From contig CALIZF010000066.1 in the NCBI GenBank assembly GCA_938028765.1, positions 1 to 56,402 on the forward strand: a stretch of DNA of 56,402 bases, in the 5' to 3' direction. This document shows, in pieces, positions 8,185-17,390 of the stretch (its first letter is position 1; each line of letters starts with the position of its first letter). The DNA is from an uncultured Paracoccaceae bacterium (GTDB lineage: Bacteria; Pseudomonadota; Alphaproteobacteria; Rhodobacterales; Rhodobacteraceae). The notes under the pieces are model-generated. The model was not told the origin of the DNA. It worked only from the letters and a program-made list of their open reading frames with translations, and did not search any database. Position numbers and translations under genes: made by a program.

Positions 8185-9522
8185 ATGCGCCTGACCCGCT
8201 ATTTCCTGCCTGTCCTTAAGGAAAACCCCGCCGAGGCGCAGATCGCGTCGCACCGGCTGATGCTGCGGGCGGGGATGATCCGGCAGCAGGCGGCGGGCAT
8301 CTATTCGTGGCTGCCGCTCGGCTACCGCGTGCTGCGGCGGATCGAGCAGATCGTGCACGAGGAGCAGCAGCGCGCCGGGCACATCCCCCTCCTGATGCCG
8401 ACGCTGCAACCGGCCGACCTCTGGCGCGAGAGCGGGCGCTACGACGATTACGGCAAGGAGATGCTGCGCATCCGCGACCGGCAGGACCGCGACCTGCTGT
8501 ACGGGCCGACGAACGAGGAGATGATCACCGACATCTTCCGCGCCCATGTCGGCAGCTACAAGGACCTGCCACTGACACTCTACCACATCCAGTGGAAATT
8601 CCGCGACGAGATGCGCCCGCGCTTCGGCGTGATGCGGGGGCGCGAGTTCCTGATGAAGGACGGCTACAACTTCGACATCGACCGCGACGCCGCGCTGCAC
8701 GCCTACAACCGCCACATGGTCAGCTACCTGCGGACCTACGAGCGCATGGGGCTGACCGCCATCCCGATGCGCGCGGCCTCGGGGCCGATCGGGGGGGACG
8801 ACACGCACGAGTTCCTGGTGCTGGCCGCGACGGGCGAATCCGAGGTCTTCTACGACGACCGGGTGACGGCGCTGAAGCTCGGGGCGCGCGCCATCGACTA
8901 TGACGACCGCGATCAGGTGGCGGCGGTCTGCCGCGAGTTCACCACGCTCTACGCCCGCACCGACGAGACGCACGACCCGGCGGTGTTCGAGACCGTGCCC
9001 GAGGCGCACCGCAAGGTGGGGCGCGGGATCGAGGTGGGGCAGATCTTCTACTTCTCCACCAAGTATTCCGAACCGATGGGCGCCTTCGTCACCAATGCGG
9101 CGGGCGAGCGGGTGCCGGTCCACATGGGCTCGCACGGGATCGGGGTCAGCCGGCTCGTCGGCGCGATCATCGAGGCCAGCCACGACGACAGGGGCATCGT
9201 CTGGCCGGAAGGGGTGACTCCCTTCCCCGTGGGCATCGTCAACCTCAAGCAGGGCGACGGCGCGGCCGATGCGGCCTGTGCCGGCCTTTACGCGGCGCTG
9301 ACGGCGCGCGGGCTCGAGCCGCTCTACGACGACCGCGACGAGCGGGCAGGGGCCAAGTTCGCCACGATGGACCTGATCGGCCTGCCCTGGCGGATCACCG
9401 TGGGCCCGCGGGGCCTCGCGGCGGGCAAGGTGGAACTGACCTGCCGCCGCACGGGCGACGGCGAGGAAATGTCGCCCGAGGCGGCGGTGGACCGGCTGGC
9501 AGGGATTTACGCGGGTCATTGA
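8185..9522 (+). CDS. proS: Prolyl-tRNA synthetase, short alphaproteobacterial type
   Basis: A 445-residue class II synthetase that charges tRNA-Pro. It opens [19 protein letters not shown] and carries the motif 2 region [17 protein letters not shown] and the motif 3-like segment [14 protein letters not shown]. The roughly 180-residue editing insert of the E. coli enzyme is absent, as is usual in alphaproteobacteria, so mischarged Ala must be cleared elsewhere. The ATG at 8185 is chosen over an upstream in-frame one at 8146 because conserved sequence starts here. Confidence 0.97.
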   Translation: MRLTRYFLPVLKENPAEAQIASHRLMLRAGMIRQQAAGIYSWLPLGYRVLRRIEQIVHEEQQRAGHIPLLMPTLQPADLWRESGRYDDYGKEMLRIRDRQDRDLLYGPTNEEMITDIFRAHVGSYKDLPLTLYHIQWKFRDEMRPRFGVMRGREFLMKDGYNFDIDRDAALHAYNRHMVSYLRTYERMGLTAIPMRAASGPIGGDDTHEFLVLAATGESEVFYDDRVTALKLGARAIDYDDRDQVAAVCREFTTLYARTDETHDPAVFETVPEAHRKVGRGIEVGQIFYFSTKYSEPMGAFVTNAAGERVPVHMGSHGIGVSRLVGAIIEASHDDRGIVWPEGVTPFPVGIVNLKQGDGAADAACAGLYAALTARGLEPLYDDRDERAGAKFATMDLIGLPWRITVGPRGLAAGKVELTCRRTGDGEEMSPEAAVDRLAGIYAGH

Positions 9523-9705
9523 CAGGGTTGCTGTCGCGATCCGGCACATCCCACCCTTGCGCCGACTCCCGTTTCGCGCGCGGCCGACTTTTCTGGTCCG
9601 GCAAGACGTGGGCCGGTAACGAATCGTTGTAAAAACCTACCGCTGCGACATTGTCGTGTGAGCATACCAATTGCGGCGCATTTGCGCTCAAATTAGGAAA
9701 AATCG
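9523..9705 (+). promoter_or_regulatory. AT-richer leader of the RTX gene
   Basis: This 183-bp gap is visibly less GC-rich than the surroundings, especially 9620-9700, with several A/T runs. It contains an imperfect palindrome AATTGCGGCGC/GCGCTCAAATT (about 9669-9694), a CGACA-T-TGTCG palindrome at 9646-9656, and a clear AGGA ribosome site ahead of the RTX ATG. I could not place -35/-10 hexamers with confidence. It probably holds the promoter of the RTX pair. Confidence 0.45.
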
Positions 9706-11475
9706 ATGGCGAAAATCACGATAGACAGGCAACTCAATGGCGTGACGCCGTTCGAGTTGTTCGGCCGCACCTACACATGGACCGGGTCGAACGGGAACCT
9801 CGACCGTATCGGCGCCTATGTCGAACCCGGCGCAGACACCTACGACGCGACCTATTCGCTCAGCGGGAACATGCGGATCCGGTCGTTCGAGTTGTGGTAT
9901 TACGATCCGGTCGCAGACATCCCGGTTGGCGGCTCCCGCACCACGATCACGGACGGCGGCAGCGCGGGCAACCGCCGGATCGATTTCCTCCGGATCGCGG
10001 ACGGGACGAACATCATCACGCTTGCCAATACGGTCGTCGAGGCCATGACAGCCTTCTTTGCGCTGCCCAGCACGCAGACGACTGTCACGCTCGGCGCGGC
10101 GCGCACGGGCTTCATCAACTTCGGGATGGGCGACACGACGATCAACGCGGGTAGCGGACGGATCATCGGGATCACGCTCGGCACCGGCAGAGATGTGGTC
10201 AACGGTGGCGCCGGGGAAATCGAGTTTATCCGCACCGGGGACGGAAACGACCGCTTCACCGCCGGCACGGGGCCCGTGACGGCCGTCGATACCGGATCGG
10301 GGAACGACACGGTCATCGTCGGCGCCGGCGGCCGCGTCGGGTCGGTCAACCTCGGCGACGGCAACGATACGGTGCAACTGTCGGGGAACGCTCTGATCGA
10401 AAGCCTGCGGGCCTATGGCAATGCGGCCGTCACCCTGCGCGGCGACAGCCGAATCGAGCAGGCGCATCTGACCGGGCAGGATGTGCGCGTGACGATCCAG
10501 AACGATGCCCGCATCTTCCAGCTCAAGGCCGGCGAGGGAACGAACCGCATCACGACCGGCGACGGATATTTCGAAAGCTATTTCAACTTCAACGGCACCA
10601 ATATCGTGACCGTCGGCGCGGGCGGGGCGGGACAACTGACCTTCGCCGGGTCGGCCGGAACGCAGACGATCACCGGAAACGGGTTCATCAATTCCTTGCA
10701 GGTGTTCGACAGCGCCCGCGCCGTGGTCACGCTGAACGCGGGTGCCGACTATGTCCGCACCGGCGATGCGAACGACCGGGTGACGACGACCGGCGACGCC
10801 TTCGTCGGCATCATCCGCACGCAGGGCGGCAATGACACCGTCACGCTGGGCGCAGGCGGCGCGCAGCTCGTCAATCTCGGTGACGGGGACGACCTCTTGC
10901 AGGTTGCCGAAATGGCCCCGGACCGGGCCATGGTGATCCAGGGCGGCGGCGGCACGGATACGGTCGATTTCGGCCGCATCCGGCAGTCGGTCACGGTCGA
11001 TCTGTCGAATATCGGCGGATTCCAGAACATCGGCGCCCCCGGTGGGACGGTGATCGACGTGCCGGGGGTCATCGGATACCTGGCGTTCTCGCGCATCGAG
11101 AACCTGATCGGCACGAACCGGGCCGATGTGCTGACCGGGCGCGAGACGGCAAACCGCCTCGAGGGCGGCGGCGGGAACGACGTGCTGATCGGCGGCGCGG
11201 GGAACGACACGCTCCTCGGCGGCGCGGGGAACGACACGCTGACCGGCGGGGCGGATGCCGATGTGTTCCAGTTCGCGCGGCGCGACGGGACCGACCGGAT
11301 CACCGATTTCGAGCTGGGCCTCGACCAGATCGCGATTGCCGGGGTGTCGCGGCTGGGGCAGATCACCTTCAGCGACGTCGCTGCCGGCGCGCGGCTGGTG
11401 GCGAACGGAACCACGATCATCGTCGAGGGGCTGACAGCAGCCGAGATGCGCGCGGCCGACAGTTTCCTGTTCTGA
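9706..11475 (+). CDS. RTX-type calcium-binding beta-solenoid protein (paralogue 1)
   Basis: A 589-residue acidic, Gly/Asn/Asp/Thr-rich protein with no N-terminal signal peptide. About 400 residues of degenerate short repeats (patterns such as GGNDTVTLGAGG and LGDGDDLLQV) suggest a long parallel beta-solenoid. Three or four canonical RTX nonapeptides (GGxGNDxLx) follow near residues 484-520, then a C-terminal segment ending FLF, as in type I secretion substrates. Codon use is less GC-biased than in its neighbours. It is colinear with the next gene over about 450 residues. It is likely secreted through a type I system encoded elsewhere; the function (adhesin, surface layer or matrix protein) is unknown. 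Confidence 0.85.
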   Translation: MAKITIDRQLNGVTPFELFGRTYTWTGSNGNLDRIGAYVEPGADTYDATYSLSGNMRIRSFELWYYDPVADIPVGGSRTTITDGGSAGNRRIDFLRIADGTNIITLANTVVEAMTAFFALPSTQTTVTLGAARTGFINFGMGDTTINAGSGRIIGITLGTGRDVVNGGAGEIEFIRTGDGNDRFTAGTGPVTAVDTGSGNDTVIVGAGGRVGSVNLGDGNDTVQLSGNALIESLRAYGNAAVTLRGDSRIEQAHLTGQDVRVTIQNDARIFQLKAGEGTNRITTGDGYFESYFNFNGTNIVTVGAGGAGQLTFAGSAGTQTITGNGFINSLQVFDSARAVVTLNAGADYVRTGDANDRVTTTGDAFVGIIRTQGGNDTVTLGAGGAQLVNLGDGDDLLQVAEMAPDRAMVIQGGGGTDTVDFGRIRQSVTVDLSNIGGFQNIGAPGGTVIDVPGVIGYLAFSRIENLIGTNRADVLTGRETANRLEGGGGNDVLIGGAGNDTLLGGAGNDTLTGGADADVFQFARRDGTDRITDFELGLDQIAIAGVSRLGQITFSDVAAGARLVANGTTIIVEGLTAAEMRAADSFLF

Positions 11476-11562
11476 CCGGCCCCGGGCCCGCTTGACCGGA
11501 CGGGCGCGGCCCTGCAACCTTTGCGGGCATGCGCGGTTCGCGCTGCAATGCGGGGGTGCGCG

Positions 11563-13482
11563 ATGGCGGGCAGGTCCGGGCAGGCGACGATCGACGGGGT
11601 GGCGCCCTTCGCCCTTGTGCAGTTCGGTGCGTTCGGCGGCGGCGTCGTCAGCGAGTTCGGCTATGCCTTCCGCAACGGGCGATGGTTCCTGCCCTATGCG
11701 AACGGCGTGAACGACCGATCCGCCGATCCCTTCACCCAGCGCATGACGCTGACGACGCGCACCGATCCGCGCCCGCCGGCCGTGTTCGACGGGACGATCC
11801 CGGCCGATCCCGAGCGCTATGCCGTCATCCGCGACACGTTCCGCACCTTCGGCGACCCCGACCGGCTGCTGGCGATCTATGACCGAAAGGACGACCACTT
11901 CCTCTTCTACCACGCCGAACTGCCCTGGCCGCCGCCGTGGACGGTCCGCGGTCTCGACTTCGACGGCCCGGGCATGATCGCCCATATCACCGATGCGGCC
12001 CTTCCCGGCGACCGGCTGATCAACGACCTGCGGCTGCCCCCCGGCGGGGGTAGCCTGACGCTGACCCACACGATGGTGGTCAACATCCACGGCCCCGGCA
12101 ATGCGCCCTACCCCGATGCGCCCTACCGCATCGCCCTTGGCCACCGGACGGTGCGCACGCTCGAACTGGCAGGGGGCGACGATGCAGTGACGACGGGCGC
12201 GGGCTTCGTGCGCCAGATCGCCACCGGCGGCGGGGACGATACGGTGACGGTGCGCCCCGGCGCGGGCGTGCAGCTGATCGACCTCGGGCCCGGGGCCAAC
12301 ACGCTTCGCGTCGGGCCGGTGCAGGTCGGCCGCGTCGCCGCCGAAGGCGGGAACGATGTTCTGGTCGGCGGCGCCGGCGCGCGGCTCGGGGCGGTGAACC
12401 TCGGCGGGGGTGCCGACCGCGTGACCCTGACGGGCGATGCCCGGATCGAAAGCCTGCGCCTGTCGGGCGCGGCGGTGCTGCGCCTGTCGGACGCCAGCGT
12501 GATCGAGACGGCGGTGCTCGACGGGGCGTCGCTCGACGCCCGGCTGACCGGCACCGCGCGCATCCTGACGCTGCGCACGGCCGGCGGCGACCACCGGATC
12601 GCCACGGCCGAGGGTTACCTTGAAACCTATGTCAACGCGGGCGGGGTGTCGGCGCTGGCGATCGGGGCCGGCGGCGCCGGGACGGTCAGCGTGTCCGGCG
12701 AGGGGCGGCTCGGCCTGACCGCGGCCGGCTTCGTCGGCACGGTCCAGGTTTCGGGTCCGGCGCGGGCGGTCCTGGACTTCGCCGCGGGGGTCGATCAGGT
12801 GCGCACCGGCAGCGGGGCCGACCGGGTGACGACCGGCGGCGCGGCCTTCGTCGGCACGCTCCGCACCGGCGAGGGCGACGAGGTGGTGACGCTCGGCCCC
12901 GGAGGGGCGCAGTTCGTGGACCTCGGTCCCGGCGACGACGTGCTGCACCTTGCCCCTGCGGACGGGATCGTTCTGATCGCGGCCGGCGGCGCGGGTGCCG
13001 ACACGGCCGATTTCGCGCGCGCGGCGGGCGGGGTGGCGATCGACCTCGGCCTGGGCGGCGCGGCGCAGGCCGTGGGGGGCGGGCAGGTCGCGCTGACGGG
13101 GTTCGAGCATCTGGCGGGCACCACCCGCGGCGACCGCCTGTCTGGCGACGGCGCGGACAACCGCCTTGCCGGTCGCGCCGGTCACGATCGCCTGTCGGGC
13201 GGCGACGGGGCCGACACCCTGGCGGGCGGGCAGGGCCGCGACACGCTGGAGGGCGGCACGGGGCCTGACCTGTTCCTCTTCGCCCGGGGCGACGGCACGG
13301 ACCGGATCGTGGATTTCGAGCCTGGTCTCGACCGCATCGCGCTGGCCGGTGTCACGGCGCTCGCGCAGATCGCCTTCCGCGCGGTCGAGGGCGGCACCCG
13401 GATCGCCGCGAACGGTATCGTCGTGTTCGTTGACGGCATCGACCCCGAGACCCTGAGCGACCCCGGAAACTTCCTGTTCTGA
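11563..13482 (+). CDS. RTX-type calcium-binding beta-solenoid protein (paralogue 2)
   Basis: A 639-residue tandem paralogue of the previous gene. The solenoid segment and the C-terminal tail (RxDGTDRIxDFExGLDxIALAGV, ending NFLF) align along their length. The first 180 or so residues are different and contain no repeats (region from VAPFALVQFG to PYRIALGHRTV), so this copy carries its own N-terminal domain. The RTX nonapeptides are more degenerate (GGDGADTLAGGQGRDTLEGG). The start is uncertain between ATGs at 11548 and 11563; 11563 is used because MAGRSGQATIDGV resembles the start of paralogue 1. Probably secreted by a type I system. Confidence 0.83.
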   Translation: MAGRSGQATIDGVAPFALVQFGAFGGGVVSEFGYAFRNGRWFLPYANGVNDRSADPFTQRMTLTTRTDPRPPAVFDGTIPADPERYAVIRDTFRTFGDPDRLLAIYDRKDDHFLFYHAELPWPPPWTVRGLDFDGPGMIAHITDAALPGDRLINDLRLPPGGGSLTLTHTMVVNIHGPGNAPYPDAPYRIALGHRTVRTLELAGGDDAVTTGAGFVRQIATGGGDDTVTVRPGAGVQLIDLGPGANTLRVGPVQVGRVAAEGGNDVLVGGAGARLGAVNLGGGADRVTLTGDARIESLRLSGAAVLRLSDASVIETAVLDGASLDARLTGTARILTLRTAGGDHRIATAEGYLETYVNAGGVSALAIGAGGAGTVSVSGEGRLGLTAAGFVGTVQVSGPARAVLDFAAGVDQVRTGSGADRVTTGGAAFVGTLRTGEGDEVVTLGPGGAQFVDLGPGDDVLHLAPADGIVLIAAGGAGADTADFARAAGGVAIDLGLGGAAQAVGGGQVALTGFEHLAGTTRGDRLSGDGADNRLAGRAGHDRLSGGDGADTLAGGQGRDTLEGGTGPDLFLFARGDGTDRIVDFEPGLDRIALAGVTALAQIAFRAVEGGTRIAANGIVVFVDGIDPETLSDPGNFLF

Positions 13483-13767
13483 CCGCCCGCCAGCGGTCCG
13501 GGCCGCAGGGATCGGCCGCGCCCCTGCCGTCGGTGCCGGAACCCCTTGCCGCGCAGGGCGCGCAGCCGGAAACCCTGCGCCACCGGGGACACGCGGCGAC
13601 CGGCGATCCGGCCCCGGGGCGAGGCCTGCCGCGCGGTCCGGAGGCAGCGCCGCCGCCCGGCGACGGCGGGCACGCGGATGCGTCTGCCGGAGGTGCAGGC
13701 GGCCCGATCCCGCCCGCGCCGCAGGGCGCGGTTGACCGCGCCCGCGCGCCGCGCCACAAGCGCGGCC
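13483..13767. other. Intergenic region between RTX gene and lolC
   Basis: 285 bp with no supported gene; open frames here lack any recognisable motif or ribosome site. It contains one 8-bp perfect stem, GCGCAGGG 13551-13558 with CCCTGCGC 13573-13580 (14-nt loop), which may end RTX transcripts but has no T-run. The lolC promoter should also be here but is not evident. Confidence 0.45.
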
Positions 13768-15054
13768 ATGCCTGCCGCCCCCCCCTTCGCCCGCTATGAA
13801 TGGATGATCGCCTGGCGCTATCTGCGTGCCCGGCGGGCCGAGGGCGGCGTCAGCGCGATGACCTGGATCAGCCTCATCGGCATCACGCTGGCGGTGTTCG
13901 CGCTGATCGCGACGCTGGCGGTGCGCGCGGGCTTCCGCGCGGAATTCGTGGACACGATCCTGGGCGCGAATGCGCATGTCACGCTCTACGCCGCGGGGAG
14001 GATGACCGAGGCCGGCACGCTCGACCGCAGCTTTACCGACCACGATGCCATCGCCGCCCGCGTGGCGGAAGTGCCCGGCGTGGTCCGCGCCGCGCCCCTG
14101 ATCCGCGGTCAGGTGATGGCGACCGGGAACGGCCGCAACGCCGGGGCCGAGGTCTATGGCATCGCCGCGGCCGACCTGCGCACCATCCCCCGCGTCGGGG
14201 GGCCGCAGGCCGAGGGGATCGGCGACCTCGACCGCTTCGATCAGGGCGTCGCCATCGGGTCGGGCATCGCGCGGGAACTGGGCCTTGCGGTCGGCGACCG
14301 GATCCGCCTGATCTCGCCCGACGGGGTGCGCACCGCCTTCGGCACCGCGCCGCGGGTGAACGCCTACGAGGTCGTCTGGATCTTCACCGCCGGCCGGTGG
14401 GACATCGATCGCACCCGCATCTACATGCCGATCGCCGAGGCGCAGGCCTATTTCAACCGCGAGGGGCGCGCGGACGAGATCGAGGTGATGGTGGCCGACC
14501 CTGATCGGGTCGAGGACCTCACCCTGCCGCTCCTGCGCGCCGCCGGCCCCTCGGCGCTGGTCTGGACCTGGCGCGACAGCGCGGGCAGCTTTCTGCGCGC
14601 GCTGACGATCGAGGACAACGTGATGTTCGTCATCCTGTCGATCCTCGTCCTCATCGCGGCGATGAACATCGTGTCGGGCCTCATCATGCTGGTGAAGAAC
14701 AAGGGGCGCGACATCGGTATCCTGCGGACGATGGGGCTGACGGAAGGGGCGGTGCTGCGGGTCTTCTTCCTGTGCGGCGCGGCCATCGGCATCGCGGGCA
14801 CCGCGGCGGGCGTGGTGCTGGGCTGCGCCTTCGCCGTCTGGATCGATCCGATCTTCGCGGCGGTCAACTACCTGTCGGGCGGCGGGGTGTGGGATCCCTC
14901 GATCCGCGGCCTCTATCACCTGCCGGCGCAGCTTCGGGCCGAGGACGTGGGGCGCGCGGTCGCCCTGTCTCTGGGACTGTCCTTCGTCGTTACCTGGTTC
15001 CCGGCGCGGCGGGCGGCGCGGATGCACCCGGTCGAGGCGCTGCGGCATGAGTGA
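13768..15054 (+). CDS. lolC: Lipoprotein-releasing ABC transporter permease LolC/LolE
   Basis: A 428-residue inner-membrane permease with the FtsX-type layout: N-terminal cytoplasmic start [15 protein letters not shown]1 at about 30-52, a large periplasmic MacB-like domain (about 55-270), then three TM helices in the C-terminal third, ending in [17 protein letters not shown], typical of LolC/E. With LolD it extracts mature lipoproteins from the inner membrane for hand-over to LolA. A single LolC/E-type permease precedes lolD, so it may act as a homodimer (LolF-like). The ATG at 13768 starts at the conserved N-terminus. Its stop overlaps lolD. Confidence 0.94.
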   Translation: MPAAPPFARYEWMIAWRYLRARRAEGGVSAMTWISLIGITLAVFALIATLAVRAGFRAEFVDTILGANAHVTLYAAGRMTEAGTLDRSFTDHDAIAARVAEVPGVVRAAPLIRGQVMATGNGRNAGAEVYGIAAADLRTIPRVGGPQAEGIGDLDRFDQGVAIGSGIARELGLAVGDRIRLISPDGVRTAFGTAPRVNAYEVVWIFTAGRWDIDRTRIYMPIAEAQAYFNREGRADEIEVMVADPDRVEDLTLPLLRAAGPSALVWTWRDSAGSFLRALTIEDNVMFVILSILVLIAAMNIVSGLIMLVKNKGRDIGILRTMGLTEGAVLRVFFLCGAAIGIAGTAAGVVLGCAFAVWIDPIFAAVNYLSGGGVWDPSIRGLYHLPAQLRAEDVGRAVALSLGLSFVVTWFPARRAARMHPVEALRHE

Positions 15055-15757
15055 CGCCGCCGCCCCCGCCCCCGCCGCCGCTGCGCCAGACGCGCTGGTG
15101 CTCGAGGGGATCGCGCGCACCTACGGCCGCGGCACCCCCGCCGAAGTGCGGGTGCTGGACGGCGCGTCGATCCGCATCCCGCCGGGGCAGGTCGTGGCGC
15201 TGGTGGCGCCGTCGGGCGCGGGCAAGTCCACGCTGCTGCACATCGCGGGCCTGCTCGATGCGCCCGACGCGGGCCGCGTGGCGATCGCGGGCATCGATGC
15301 GACCGGCGCGCCCGACGCCACCCGCACCGCGCTGCGCCGGTCGCGGGTCGGCTTCGTCTACCAGTTCCACCACCTCCTGCCCGAGTTCGACGCGCGCGAG
15401 AACGTGGCGCTGCCGCAACTGGCCGCAGGTGCGGGCCGCGCGGCGGCGCTGGCGCGCGCCGATGCGCTGCTCGACCGGCTGGGCCTGGCCGCGCGCGCCC
15501 GCCACCGGCCTGCGGCGCTCTCGGGCGGCGAACAGCAGCGCGTGGCCGTCGCCCGCGCGCTGGCGAACCGCCCCGCCCTGCTTCTGGCCGACGAGCCGAC
15601 CGGCAACCTCGACCCCGCGACTGCCGACCGCGTGTTCGCCGTGCTGCTCGAGGTGGTGCGCGAGACGGGCCTTGCCGCCCTGATCGCCACCCACAACCCC
15701 GCGCTGGCCGCGCGGATGGACCGCACGGTGCGCCTCGAGGCGGGCCGGCTGGCCTGA
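15047..15757 (+). CDS. lolD: Lipoprotein-releasing ABC transporter ATPase LolD
   Basis: A 236-residue ABC ATPase: Walker [10 protein letters not shown] at 54-62, signature LSGGEQQR at 158-165, Walker [13 protein letters not shown] from 178. [16 protein letters not shown] around 105-120 is the Q-loop stretch typical of LolD. An Ala/Pro-rich extension makes up the first 15 residues. Its ATG lies 8 nt inside the end of lolC, so the two are translationally coupled and act as the LolCD complex at the inner membrane. Confidence 0.95.
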   Translation: MSDAAAPAPAAAAPDALVLEGIARTYGRGTPAEVRVLDGASIRIPPGQVVALVAPSGAGKSTLLHIAGLLDAPDAGRVAIAGIDATGAPDATRTALRRSRVGFVYQFHHLLPEFDARENVALPQLAAGAGRAAALARADALLDRLGLAARARHRPAALSGGEQQRVAVARALANRPALLLADEPTGNLDPATADRVFAVLLEVVRETGLAALIATHNPALAARMDRTVRLEAGRLA

Positions 15758-15902
15758 CCCGCACGCCGCCGTCCACCGCCCGCCCGCGGCCGCGCCGTCG
15801 CCGGAAAATGCCGGTTGCGCAGCGGTTTCCGCCGTCTTTCGGTCTCGCTTTCGGCGCGCGGGCGATGCATTTTTCCACAGGACTATCCGAAAGGATGAGA
15901 CG

Positions 15903-16325
15903 ATGCGGAAAGAGTGCCTTGCCCTTCTGGTCCTGTTCCTCGCCGCCGCCGCGCCAGCGGCCGCGCAGCAGCTGATCGTGCAGGTCAGCAAGCAGCGGCA
16001 GGAAATGACGGTGATGCGCGACGGGCAGGTGTATCACGTCTGGCCGGTGTCCACCGCGCGGGCGGGCAAGGTGACGCCTAAGGGAACCTTCCGGCCGCAG
16101 TATCTGGTCCGCTTCCACCGCTCGCGCCTCTACAACAACGCGCCGATGCCCTGGTCGATCTTCTACGACGGCCATTACGCGATCCACGGGACAACCGAGG
16201 TCGCGCGCCTCGGCCGCCCCGCCTCGGCCGGGTGCATCCGCCTGCACCCCGACAACGCCCGCGTCCTGTGGGAACTGGTGCGCGAGCTTGGACGCGACCA
16301 GACGCGGGTGGTGGTGATCGACTGA
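15903..16325 (+). CDS. L,D-transpeptidase (YkuD family), exported
   Basis: A small 140-residue exported enzyme. The signal peptide ends near AAAAQQ (residues 18-23), followed by a bare YkuD catalytic domain with the signature HGTTEVARLGRPASAGCIRLH at about 95-115. His95 and the nucleophile Cys111 are present. Such enzymes make 3-3 peptidoglycan crosslinks or attach proteins to the wall. A ribosome site (AAAGGAT) lies 6-10 nt before the ATG. It converges on the DMT transporter gene with a 7-bp gap. Confidence 0.93.
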   Translation: MRKECLALLVLFLAAAAPAAAQQLIVQVSKQRQEMTVMRDGQVYHVWPVSTARAGKVTPKGTFRPQYLVRFHRSRLYNNAPMPWSIFYDGHYAIHGTTEVARLGRPASAGCIRLHPDNARVLWELVRELGRDQTRVVVID

Positions 16326-16332
16326 CCGCCGC

Positions 16333-16782
16333 TCAGCCGCGCTGGATGGCGACGATTCCCGCCACCATCAGCGCGATCCCGCCTGCCCGCAGGGCCGTCA
16401 GGGGCCGCACCTGCGCGCCGAAGAGGCCGAAGTGGTCGATCGCCGCGGCCGAGACCATCTGGCCCAGAAGGACGCAGAACACCGCGTTGCCGACCCCGAA
16501 CCGCGGGGCGACGAAGGTGATCGACAGCACATAGAACGCGACCAGCAGCCCCGCGAGAAACAGGTGCGCAGGCTGCCCCGGCAGGCGCGCCAACGCACCC
16601 GCGCTGCCGGTGGCCAGCATCACAGCCGCGGCCCCGGCGAGCGCCACCACGAACAGCACCGCCGCCGCCGCCGCCGGCGCGCCGATCCGCGCGCCAAGCT
16701 GGGCGTTCAGCGCGGCGAGCACCGGAATGCCGATGCCGGCGGCAAGCATCACGGCGGCATGGCGCAGGGTCTCGGCGGTCAT
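16333..16782 (-). CDS. DMT-family membrane protein (DUF606/YdcZ type)
   Basis: A 149-residue membrane protein with about five hydrophobic helices, of the short DUF606 (YdcZ) type within the drug/metabolite transporter superfamily; members often act as dimers of two short chains. Only one copy is present here. Conserved-looking segments include AALNAQLGARIGAP near the N-terminus and FGVGNAVFCVLLGQM in the second half. The substrate is unknown. The ATG at 16782 is used instead of an upstream one because the membrane domain starts directly after it. Confidence 0.82.
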   Translation of the reverse strand: MTAETLRHAAVMLAAGIGIPVLAALNAQLGARIGAPAAAAAVLFVVALAGAAAVMLATGSAGALARLPGQPAHLFLAGLLVAFYVLSITFVAPRFGVGNAVFCVLLGQMVSAAAIDHFGLFGAQVRPLTALRAGGIALMVAGIVAIQRG

Positions 16783-16840
16783 CGGCGCTCTCCGGTCGGG
16801 CGGACAGCGGCAGACTGCGCCCTGGCCCGCGGGAAGGGAA

Positions 16841-16906
16841 GGGGGCATCCCGCCCCCCGTGCCGCGATGCGGTGCGTCCCCCGGGGAGTTTTGCGGAACG
16901 ATGAAG
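16841..16906 (+). repeat. Dispersed hairpin-plus-motif element, copy B
   Basis: A GGGGG/CCCCC stem (16841-16845 with the C-run at 16852-16856) and, after about 20 nt, CCCCCGGGGAGTTTTGCG (16878-16895) followed by GAACGATGAAG. It is the most diverged of the four copies in this window (GAGTTTTG in place of GAGTATTTG). It sits between the DUF606 gene and hisE and is not coding. Confidence 0.7.
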
Positions 16907-17014
16907 CGGCAGGGGAAGAAGGGATGCGGCCGGGCGGCGGCGGTCGGCGTCGGCGGAAGGCGCTGCGGGTCGGTCCGCGCGGGGCTTGCGCGTCCGCGAG
17001 CGGAACCGGTCGGG

Positions 17015-17326
17015 TCAGCCGCGCGCCGCCTTTTCGGCGAGGCCCGAGGTGCCCTCGCGCCGGGCGAGTTCCGCCTCCACCTCGGCCAGCGTCACGCCGC
17101 GGGCCGCGAGCATGACGAGAAGGTGGTAGAGCACGTCGGCCGCCTCGGCCACAAGGCGGTCGCGGTCGCCCTTCACGGCCTCGATCACCGCCTCGACCGC
17201 CTCTTCCCCGAACTTCTTCGCGCAGGCCTCGGGGCCGCGGGCGAGGAGGCGCGCGGTCCAGGACGTGTCGGGGTCGGCGCCGCGGCGGCGCTGCACGGTT
17301 TCGGCGAGGCGGACGATTGCGGACAC
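17015..17326 (-). CDS. hisE: Phosphoribosyl-ATP pyrophosphatase
   Basis: A 103-residue HisE enzyme, second step of histidine synthesis, with the MazG-like fold. GPEACAKKFGEEAVEAVIEA and AEAADVLYHLLVMLA carry the acidic metal ligands. A GTG start at 17326 is chosen: AAGGAGGG lies about 9 nt before it, whereas the upstream ATG at 17353 would place that ribosome site inside the gene. It follows hisF by 64 bp as the last gene of hisA-hisF-hisE. Confidence 0.95.
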   Translation of the reverse strand: MSAIVRLAETVQRRRGADPDTSWTARLLARGPEACAKKFGEEAVEAVIEAVKGDRDRLVAEAADVLYHLLVMLAARGVTLAEVEAELARREGTSGLAEKAARG

Positions 17327-17390
17327 GGGGCGGGCCCTCCTTGCGGGCGGCATAGGCGCAGGCGGCGGCGCTGGCAAGCCGCGCCGGGGC

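Noticed and set aside
13551-13580. Intrinsic terminator after the RTX genes
   Set aside because: The stem is good but the loop is 14 nt and no T-run follows, so it is mentioned only as a hairpin within the gap.
13546-13767. In-frame N-terminal extension of lolC
   Set aside because: The 74 residues are Arg-rich with no conserved sequence; the LolC N-terminus [13 protein letters not shown] begins right after the ATG at 13768.
9688-15120. A continuous minus-strand open frame of about 1,800 codons
   Set aside because: It is antisense to the RTX pair and lolC. Its repeats only mirror the RTX repeats on the opposite strand. No start signal or family motif.
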